DNA of 64,000 bases from positions 235,555-299,554 of the forward strand of contig MKWL01000018.1 in NCBI GenBank assembly GCA_001899305.1. The letters run 5' to 3'. Both the position numbers and the translations under genes were made by a program. The stretch is from Thiobacillus sp. 0-1251. GTDB lineage: Bacteria > Pseudomonadota > Gammaproteobacteria > Burkholderiales > Thiobacillaceae. Positions 58,773-64,000 of this stretch are shown piece by piece (position 1 is the first letter of the stretch; each line of letters opens with the position of its first letter). A model generated the notes under the pieces. It made no database searches and had not been told where the DNA came from. It worked only from the letters and a program-made list of their open reading frames with translations.

Positions 58773-60445
58773 TGGTGAACCGCAAGAAACCACCGCTGCT
58801 CGGAATCCCGCCGTCCGTCAAAATCACTGATCTGGCTGCCCGCCATGGTTTTCAGCCGAAGCCTGAGGAAGAAAAGCGGGCAATGCGCGACAAGTTCAAA
58901 CTCGAACTGGCCAGGGAAAGCCTGAACGTCCCTGCGCCGAACAGCCGATCCAGCCTCCGGTACGACACTGAAGTCGATGATGCATGGGCATCCCTGCCTG
59001 TGACCAGCGTCCATTTCTACGAGCGCAACCCACGCAAGGCCAATAACGAGGCCTACGCCGAGCTCAAGGAAAGCATCCGTGTGAACGGCATCCTGCAGCC
59101 GCTATCCGTCACCAAGCGGCCGGGGGAGAACCATTACATCCTCTTTGCCGGCGGCAATACCCGACTGCAGGCGATCCGAGAGCTCTGGGAAGAGACGGGT
59201 GACGAGAAGTTTCGCGAAACGCGCGTCATCGTCAAAAAATGGCGGGGCGAATCCGCCGTTCTTCTTGCCCACATGGCCGAGAACACCCAGCGCAACGACA
59301 TGACGTTCTGGGATAAGGCGAATGGAACGTTGGAGCTTAAGAAACAGCTAGAGGATGAAAATGGTCAATCTCTTTCATTTAGGGATTTTGAGTCCGCCCT
59401 CAAAAAAGCAGGGGTCCAAGTAAACCTTCAATCCATAAGCGCATACCGGTTCGCAGTTGAACGAGTCCCAGACATCGGCCCATGGCTCTCAGGGCTGTCC
59501 GTCCGGAACATCCAGCCCCGCCTGAACCTCCTGCTCAAGTTGGCCAATCACCACGATCTGGAAGAGGACACGTTCTATAGCCAGATTGTCACCCCAGCGG
59601 CCAAAGGCATCGCCCAGGATGTCTTGGCCGGAGAAGCATTCAGCGCAGATCAATTCCAGGCTGCAGTAGAGCGCGCCTTGTGTTCTCGCCTCGATATTGA
59701 AGCGCGGGATATGAGCCGGATGCTGACCGCGATTGAGCGATTCCCCAACATGACGCTGGAGGAACTTCGAAAGCTCTGCAAACCCACACCGCCGGCATCG
59801 TCTGCAGCCTCAGCACAGGCCCCCAGTGCCATTCTGAGGGCCGGGCGAGGCGAGACCGGGCCTGAGACTACAGCGCACGCAAAAGCCGCTCCCCAGTCGG
59901 ATATATCCAAGACCAGAACGCCAACCGTATCGGTCAATGTTACTGGTAACAATCCCTCCGCTGCACAGCAAGATCCATCCCCAGTGGAAGCGGGTGCATC
60001 TGAATCGGGATCCCCATTACCCGCGCCAGAGAATCGGGTTGTCGAACTGGTGCAGGAAATCGTCGTTCAGGCAGGTCTGGGCAGCTGTTACGAAGCCGCG
60101 CCAGACATGCCATTGGGCTATGTGATGGGTTTCCCGAAGGATGGCCCACTCGATCTCAAGGAGCAAGCCCAAAGCCGTCAGGCAGCCTGGTGGGTGCTCT
60201 CAATGGCCAGCAGCCAGTTTGACCCTGACATATGCCGCGCAGGCCTGGATGAGGCGAATGTCTGGCGCGGGCTGATTCTTGAAGAAAGTGACGCGCAGAC
60301 CCTCGGTGGGCTTGAGCTTGAAATCCAGCACAACATCGGTGGCCAGGGTGAGTTTCTCGCGATTCCATGGCTGATGAATACCGAGAATCCGATCGCTGGT
60401 GCCTGTCTCTCCTTGCTCTCGTTGATTCGGGAGGTGCGGCCATGA
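58769..60445 (+). CDS. parB: ParB-family partition protein of ICE type
   Basis: 558 residues from the ATG at 58769, which overlaps the parA stop. ParB/sulfiredoxin domain: SVHFYERNPRKANNEAYAELKESIRVNGILQPLSVTKRPGENHYILFAGGNTRLQAIREL (~residues 85-145), then AENTQRNDMTFWDKANGTLELKKQL. The middle is helical with an HTH-like region. The C-terminal third is a Pro/Ala/Ser-rich linker and a separate small domain (QAAWWVLSMASSQFDPDICRAGLDEANVWRGLIL). This long form is typical of PFGI-1-like ICE ParB proteins and much longer than ~300-residue chromosomal ParB. It overlaps the next gene by ATGA. Confidence 0.88.
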   Translation: MMVNRKKPPLLGIPPSVKITDLAARHGFQPKPEEEKRAMRDKFKLELARESLNVPAPNSRSSLRYDTEVDDAWASLPVTSVHFYERNPRKANNEAYAELKESIRVNGILQPLSVTKRPGENHYILFAGGNTRLQAIRELWEETGDEKFRETRVIVKKWRGESAVLLAHMAENTQRNDMTFWDKANGTLELKKQLEDENGQSLSFRDFESALKKAGVQVNLQSISAYRFAVERVPDIGPWLSGLSVRNIQPRLNLLLKLANHHDLEEDTFYSQIVTPAAKGIAQDVLAGEAFSADQFQAAVERALCSRLDIEARDMSRMLTAIERFPNMTLEELRKLCKPTPPASSAASAQAPSAILRAGRGETGPETTAHAKAAPQSDISKTRTPTVSVNVTGNNPSAAQQDPSPVEAGASESGSPLPAPENRVVELVQEIVVQAGLGSCYEAAPDMPLGYVMGFPKDGPLDLKEQAQSRQAAWWVLSMASSQFDPDICRAGLDEANVWRGLILEESDAQTLGGLELEIQHNIGGQGEFLAIPWLMNTENPIAGACLSLLSLIREVRP

Positions 60446-61029
60446 TGGTTCGGGTAATCGACAACACGCTCAGGGCATCTTTGCTGATGCATCTGATTGA
60501 ACAACTGGAACGCGGTGATCTCGCCGTACTGCTTGAGAAGGGGGCATGTCCGAAGTCGATGGACCGGCTGCGGAACATGAGCATCAGCGAGCTTCTGCAA
60601 CTCGCATCCTCCGGCCACCCTGATATCCACTTCAGCATCGACGAGTCCGGATTCGATCTGGGCGTAGCAACGATCGACCGCCGCAAGGAAGAAACCGAGC
60701 ACCTGATTTACTTCATCCAGAACGGTGCCAGTCAGTCGATGGTTCATGAGTTCTTCCCTCAGGTCGACCACAGGCTGATCCAGACCTATCGCAAGCTCAT
60801 GAAGACCGACCGGCGTATCGGAAGGGTGTCACTGCCTGACGAGAAGGTAAGGGATCTGGTTCACAAATGCTGGCATGGCATGCCCGAGGAATACCCAAGA
60901 GTTCACACAGACCGGGAGCGGTTGATCGTGCTTCATGGCTTCTTCCAGGACTACTCCCTCGACATCCTCTACGCGGCCGTCAACGAATTCAGGAAGCCTG
61001 ATGAAAGGAAGTCCAATGGCAAAAAGTAA
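60442..61029 (+). CDS. DUF2857-like protein
   Basis: 195 residues. SISELLQLASSGHPDIHFSIDESGFDLGVATIDRRKEETEHLIYFIQNGASQSMVHEFFPQVDHRLIQTYRKLM suggests a helical, possibly DNA-binding protein. DUF2857 genes follow parB in PFGI-1-like elements, which is the basis for the name. I cannot verify the family by search. ATGA overlap upstream, 14-bp overlap downstream. Confidence 0.6.
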   Translation: MMVRVIDNTLRASLLMHLIEQLERGDLAVLLEKGACPKSMDRLRNMSISELLQLASSGHPDIHFSIDESGFDLGVATIDRRKEETEHLIYFIQNGASQSMVHEFFPQVDHRLIQTYRKLMKTDRRIGRVSLPDEKVRDLVHKCWHGMPEEYPRVHTDRERLIVLHGFFQDYSLDILYAAVNEFRKPDERKSNGKK

Positions 61030-61450
61030 GCGACTTGTTCCCCGTGCCAATGAAGGCCGCGTGACTCATGACGAAGCTGTCAACAGCACGATTACGCCGG
61101 CGCTGCTTCTGGATATCTTCGATGAGCCCATCGTGTTCCAGCGCGCCTATGTCGGACTGACTGGAAGCGCCGTGGCTGCCTTGTTCCTGTCCTATGCCGT
61201 ATACACAACAGAACGCCTGTCAGCAGAAGCCGAGGGCTGGTTCAAGAAGTCGGGTGAGGAATGGAAGACCGAGACAGGTCTGACACGATTCGAGCAACAA
61301 ACTGCCCGCCGCATCTTGCGAGAGCTGGATATCCTCATCGAGCGCAAGTACGGCTTGCCTGCTGAGCTTTATTTCAAGATCCGGATCGATCGGGTTCTTG
61401 AACTGCTGTCGGCACAAGCAGATGCCCGATGGGGCCAGATTCAGTTCTGA
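61016..61450 (+). CDS. hypothetical replication-module protein, short
   Basis: 144 residues from the ATG at 61016 with AAAGGAAG upstream. The segment FQRAYVGLTGSAVAALFLSYAVYTTERLSAEAEGWFKKSGEEWKTETGLTRFEQQTARRILRELDIL (~residues 36-103) looks like a winged-helix/primase-N-like domain. It is paralogous in layout to the next protein: KSGEEWKTETGL here versus KTSTEWKQVSGL there. Probably a duplicated DNA-binding module of the replication region. Function unassigned. Confidence 0.6.
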   Translation: MAKSKRLVPRANEGRVTHDEAVNSTITPALLLDIFDEPIVFQRAYVGLTGSAVAALFLSYAVYTTERLSAEAEGWFKKSGEEWKTETGLTRFEQQTARRILRELDILIERKYGLPAELYFKIRIDRVLELLSAQADARWGQIQF

Positions 61451-62880
61451 CCCAGCTGATCATGCGAGCACATCCCATTCACAAGGCAGATACAGGGGTA
61501 GACGAGGCCCTGTTGCAGGAGGTCAAGGATCTCCTTTCTGCTCTTGGGAACCGGTTTGTCGCTTACTACCCCAGTCTGGCAGCCCTGACGGGGTCTCCCA
61601 AAGCCGCCTTGATGCTTGGGCATGCCATGTACATGACGCGTGTGGTCATGGAAAAGCAGCCATCCCGCCAAGGCTGGTTCTGGAAGACTTCGACTGAATG
61701 GAAGCAGGTCTCAGGATTGTCTGTTCGAGAACTCGAAACAGCACGCCGGACACTGCTGCACTCTGGAATTCTGAGCGAAGAGCGTCGCGGCATGCCAGCG
61801 AAGCTCTGGTACAGGGTCGATCTGGACAACCTGTCGCGCAGGCTCTGTGAGTATGCAAATACCGCCTACCGTCCATGGTCATGGGAAGACCGGGTTCTGA
61901 AAACCCTGTTGGGTAAGCCGGTGATGTTCTATGCCCCGTTCGCCTGGATTGCAGACAGCGCCCTGGCAGGCCTTTATGCCTCTTCACTGTTTGGCAAGCT
62001 GCGGCAGGCCGTAGGCCAGCATGAAGTGGCCGATGGTGGCTGGTTCAGCAGTCCTGTCGTCGATGGCATGACGCGACTTCAATTCGGCCGGCGGATGCTC
62101 ATGAACGCCCGGGCTCGTCTGGTCGATTCCGGAATGATGGAGGAAGCACGGGAAAACCGGATGCAATCCGTCATTCTGACCCGCCTGAAACTGACGAGCC
62201 TGATCGGGAAAATCGGCCTGCAAGCCAATGAATTCCACAGTTTGCAGGATCCTGCAAACAAGGATGCAGGATCCTGCAAACAAGAGTTGCTCAAAACGCG
62301 TAACAAGAGTTGCCCGAACCGCGAATCAAGAGTTGCCGGTTCCGCGAATCAAGAGTTGCCCGAACCGCAGATCAACAGTTGCCCGAACCGCGAATCAAGT
62401 TCTGCGGTTTCAGCACCTTTCTCTAATAAGGAAATAAATACTTCATACCAACCCCTCCATAAACAGGGGGTGGGGGTGGAAAGGAATTTTGCAGACCGGC
62501 AACCCCCGGTGAACGAGCACAACCCGGACGACCTGTTCTTTCCGGACAAACTGCTACCGGAGGAAAAGCGGGCAGCGCTAGGGATTCTGGCGGGTAGCCG
62601 GAATCCTCAAACACTTCTCGACGAGCTCAGCGGCCAGATGGCCAATGGGCATGTTGCCAGTCCCCTGGCCTATCTCAGGGGTCTCAGGAAGAAACAACTG
62701 GCTGGCGAATTCCAGCCGGAGCTCGCGTACCGGATTGCCGCAGAGCGGCACAACAGGCAGGAAATCCTGAAGCAGCGAGAGTCCCTGATCCGCAGTCCAG
62801 TCCCAGCTGACCGAATCTCATCAGAGCAGGCCAGACACAGCCTGGCTGAGTTGCGCCAACGTCTGTGGGGAAAGTCATGA
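61429..62880 (+). CDS. STY4528-like pathogenicity-island replication protein
   Basis: 483 residues. The N-terminal half has two winged-helix-like repeats (AALMLGHAMYMTRVVMEKQPSRQGWFWKTSTEWKQVSGLSVRELETARRTLLHSGIL, and SALAGLYASSLFGKLRQAVGQHEVADGGWFSSPVVDGMTRLQFGRRML). The central ~270-325 region is a repetitive low-complexity linker encoded by the iteron-like DNA. The C-terminal part is charged and helical. The arrangement after parB and DUF2857 is that of STY4528-type replication proteins of PFGI-1-like ICEs. The start at 61429 overlaps the previous gene; an ATG at 61462 is equally possible, and neither has a strong ribosome binding site. Confidence 0.6.
   Translation: MGPDSVLTQLIMRAHPIHKADTGVDEALLQEVKDLLSALGNRFVAYYPSLAALTGSPKAALMLGHAMYMTRVVMEKQPSRQGWFWKTSTEWKQVSGLSVRELETARRTLLHSGILSEERRGMPAKLWYRVDLDNLSRRLCEYANTAYRPWSWEDRVLKTLLGKPVMFYAPFAWIADSALAGLYASSLFGKLRQAVGQHEVADGGWFSSPVVDGMTRLQFGRRMLMNARARLVDSGMMEEARENRMQSVILTRLKLTSLIGKIGLQANEFHSLQDPANKDAGSCKQELLKTRNKSCPNRESRVAGSANQELPEPQINSCPNRESSSAVSAPFSNKEINTSYQPLHKQGVGVERNFADRQPPVNEHNPDDLFFPDKLLPEEKRAALGILAGSRNPQTLLDELSGQMANGHVASPLAYLRGLRKKQLAGEFQPELAYRIAAERHNRQEILKQRESLIRSPVPADRISSEQARHSLAELRQRLWGKS
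62241..62284. repeat. two 20-bp direct repeats each with an 18-bp palindrome core
   Basis: TGCAGGATCCTGCAAACAAG occurs at 62243-62262 and 62265-62284, a period of 22 bp. The first copy sits in a perfect 18-bp palindrome, TTTGCAGGATCCTGCAAA (62241-62258). They adjoin the 23-bp array. Confidence 0.85.
62281..62395. repeat. five tandem 23-bp iteron-like repeats
   Basis: Units at 62281, 62304, 62327, 62350 and 62373, each 23 bp, all starting CAA(G/C)AGTTGC. Consensus CAAGAGTTGCCCGAACCG then CGAAT. The first unit is divergent in its second half, and a sixth degenerate start follows at 62396. Because 23 is not a multiple of three, the translation shifts frame at each unit, so the repeat is conserved as DNA, as in replication iterons. 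Confidence 0.85.
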
Positions 62881-63089
62881 GCCAGGAGACCACCATCGTT
62901 TCTCGGAGATCGCCTCTCGAAGGCGCACGTCGAAAGGGGGCTGAAGCGGCCAATGCCGGTTTGCCAGCCTCTGCTTGCCCCTACCGGGACAAGCGAACCC
63001 TGTCTGGAAGGCTCTCCTGGGCAAGAGCATTCAGGAATGCCTGGCTACAGGGGCATCGGGATGTGATGCAGGGAGATTTGTTCAGGTGA
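62877..63089 (+). CDS. Rmf/CrpP-like small basic protein
   Basis: 70 residues from the ATG at 62877, overlapping the replication-gene stop by ATGA. The arrangement GARRKGAEAANAGLPASACPYRDKRTLSGRLSWARAFRNAWLQGHRD has the Rmf/CrpP pattern: an Ala/Gly/Arg helix, a Cys-Pro-Tyr, then a Trp-x-Gly-like helix (AWLQGHRD). Rmf dimerises ribosomes in stationary phase, while CrpP-like relatives occur on mobile elements. I infer only fold similarity. The repeat array begins 7 bp after its stop. Confidence 0.5.
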   Translation: MSQETTIVSRRSPLEGARRKGAEAANAGLPASACPYRDKRTLSGRLSWARAFRNAWLQGHRDVMQGDLFR

Positions 63090-63095
63090 GCGTGC

Positions 63096-63417
63096 AAGGT
63101 GGCGCAGCAGGAAGTGGGTGTGTTTGCAGTGCAAACACTTTCCAGCCGTCCGGAAGGTGGCGCAGCAGGAAGTGGGTGTGTTTGCAGTGCAAACACTTTC
63201 CAGCCGTCCGGAAGGTGGCGCAGCAGGAAGTGGGTGGCTTGTTGGCACTGCCAACAAGATTCAGCCGTCCGGAAGGTGGCGCAGCAGGAAGTGGGTGACT
63301 TGATGGTAGTGCCATCAAACCCAGCCGTCCGGAAGGTGGCGCAGCAGGAAGTGGGTGACTTGATGGTAGTGCCATCAAACCCAGCCGTCCGGAAGGTGGC
63401 GCAGCAGGAAGTGGGTG
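63096..63417 (+). repeat. array of six conserved cores separated by five variable hairpins
   Basis: A 25-nt core beginning AAGGTGGCGCAGCAGGAAG occurs at 63096, 63154, 63212, 63273, 63333 and 63393. From the second copy on it is preceded by the constant CAGCCGTCCGG, giving a 36-nt core. The spacings are 58, 58, 61, 60 and 60. Between cores lie 22-25-nt segments that each form a stem-loop: TGTTTGC-AGT-GCAAACA (twice), CTTGTTGGC-ACT-GCCAACAAG (once), TTGATGGT-AGT-GCCATCAA (twice). Inside the core, GCCGTCC-GGAA-GGTGGC can fold with a GNRA loop. Not CRISPR: the spacers are palindromic and repeated. The open frames across it are by-products. Confidence 0.85.
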
Positions 63418-63419
63418 TG

Positions 63420-63651
63420 AAGTGATATTCGGTGGGCTGCCGACAGTAGTGCAATGCCGTCCGTTGAAACTCAACGGCAAGCCTGCTTGTAAGAGCAGGA
63501 GGCGTCTCGAACCAGGCGATCGAGACAGAGGCCTTGTCTGGCTGCAGACCGGACTTGGCAAATGGCGGCTACCGCAGCGGCATTGCGATGACCTGGTGTT
63601 GGTAACCGTGCAGGTCATCCTGTGAACCCGGCAGCCCACCGAATATCACTT
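63420..63651 (+). ncRNA. large predicted structured RNA closing the repeat array
   Basis: The bases 63420-63442 pair perfectly over 23 bp with 63629-63651 (starting AAGTGATATTCGG). Inside: a 9-bp helix 63451-63459/63578-63586 enclosing hairpins at 63461-63477 (7 bp, AAC loop), 63482-63499 (6 bp), 63504-63526 (7 bp) and 63536-63549 (5 bp); then a 9-bp hairpin arm 63587-63595/63611-63619. So this is a closing stem with a branched arm of four small hairpins and a second arm. No ORF explains it. Whether it acts as RNA or as folded single-stranded DNA is not shown. It sits immediately after the sixth core of the array. A MITE is an alternative reading of the terminal repeat. Confidence 0.6.
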
Positions 63652-63689
63652 GGGAGATTCTATCAAATGAAAACTGTGGAGCTTGATTG

Positions 63690-64000
63690 ATGGCAGATGC
63701 AAGGAACAAAGTGGGATTTCCCTTGGCAGCGGACTCTCCCTTTGAGGACGGGTACGACATTGCCGGGGAGCGTGACGCCCTGAAGGATCTGATCGAGGCA
63801 CCGGAACCTGATGAGAGGGATCTGCGGTGGCCTCGGTTCATGGAGCTTCTGGAACGCGAGGAACGACTGAAGCGGGATCAGTCGAATCGGCAGCAGCGCC
63901 AATATGCCGATCCGATTGTTCCTGACCACGAAGCGAGGGCACTGAAGCAGATCGGCAGTCTTGTTACTGACGAAACCGACGTGATGGAGATCCACACGAA
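63690..64000 (+). CDS. hypothetical protein, 3' end outside window
   Basis: The frame is open from the ATG at 63690 (GGAG 11 bp upstream) to the end of the window, over 103 residues. It begins MADARNKVGFPLAADSPFED and continues with ERDALKDLIEAPEPDERDLRWPRFMELLEREERLKRDQSNRQQRQY, strongly charged and helical. I do not recognise it. A 7-residue ORF at 63667 ends TGATGG just before it and may be a leader. It lies 39 bp after the structured element. Confidence 0.6.
   Translation, partial: MADARNKVGFPLAADSPFEDGYDIAGERDALKDLIEAPEPDERDLRWPRFMELLEREERLKRDQSNRQQRQYADPIVPDHEARALKQIGSLVTDETDVMEIHT

Noticed and set aside
63096-63417. CRISPR array
   Set aside because: A 36-nt repeat with 22-25-nt spacers looks similar, but the spacers are palindromic, two of the three types are duplicated, the repeat lacks CRISPR-like ends and no cas gene is near.
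63099-63425. Plus-strand ORF, and minus-strand ORFs, across the repeat array (repetitive translations such as AVRKVAQQEVG)
   Set aside because: Unit lengths of 58-61 are not multiples of three, the translation only mirrors the DNA repeats, and no ribosome binding site is present.
63420-63651. Retron msr-msd or integron attC site
   Set aside because: There is no reverse transcriptase downstream (the next gene is a charged unknown), and the conserved attC GTTRRRY/RYYYAAC boxes are absent.

Overview
The window is a conjugative element, either an ICE or a plasmid, in a high-GC proteobacterium. Gene style suggests a betaproteobacterium from a sulfur- and metal-rich habitat, but no rRNA, tRNA or other taxonomic marker is visible, so this is inference. 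The combination of a MOB_H relaxase (TraI/MobH with an HD domain), an SXT-type TraD, a DUF4400 membrane protein and an F-type (MPF_F) type IV secretion system resembles the SXT/R391, IncA/C and IncHI relatives.

Layout. (1) 1-4.6 kb, plus strand: the end of a DsrE-like sulfur-relay protein, a membrane-anchored thioredoxin, two unknowns, a XerC-like recombinase, a PemK/MazF-like toxin-antitoxin pair and a small membrane protein. (2) 4.6-24.8 kb, minus strand: one long, mostly overlapping tra operon. In transcription order it runs lytic transglycosylase, OmpA-like protein, small ORF, traA-L-E-K-B, dsbC, traV, traC, trbI, S26 peptidase, traW, small ORF, traU, trbC, a traN split into two secreted halves, small ORF, traF, traH, traG. 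(3) 25-26 kb: a scar with a 34-bp palindrome, 33-bp inverted repeats and the last ~30 codons of a tyrosine recombinase. (4) 25.9-30.5 kb, minus: tonB and a chromate-resistance operon (chrB, chrA, chrC-type SOD, chrE-type rhodanese, a short ChrB-domain protein). (5) 30.6-43.2 kb: a His-tailed EamA transporter and a decayed second copy, a P1B ATPase with an unusual TM6 motif, a frameshifted cytochrome c, a HupE-like protein and a CzcCBA-type RND system with DUF3240 and CzcI. (6) 43.7-51.3 kb, plus: a WYL regulator and a complete Wadjet anti-plasmid system (jetABCD). (7) 51.4-56.8 kb, plus: the mobilisation module (unknown, mobH/traI, traD, DUF4400). (8) 56.9-57.6 kb: a HigBA-like toxin-antitoxin pair. 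(9) 57.9-64 kb, plus: parA, parB, DUF2857, replication-type genes, an Rmf/CrpP-like small protein, and an unexplained array of structured repeats ending in a large predicted folded RNA.

The parts fit one economy. parAB, the replication genes and two TA modules maintain the element. The mob and tra operons transfer it and share an identical 22-bp element upstream of both. The metal genes and Wadjet are cargo that pays the host. The most novel signal is at 63.1-63.65 kb. Six copies of a conserved 36-nt core (the first truncated) are each followed by a stem-loop. Stem sequence changes on both sides while pairing is kept, and G-U wobbles point to a plus-strand RNA. The sixth stem is a perfect 23-bp helix closing a ~230-nt multi-helix structure. 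A second strong signal is an array of 23-bp and 22-bp iteron-like repeats inside the replication-type gene; their spacing is not a multiple of three, so they look selected as DNA.
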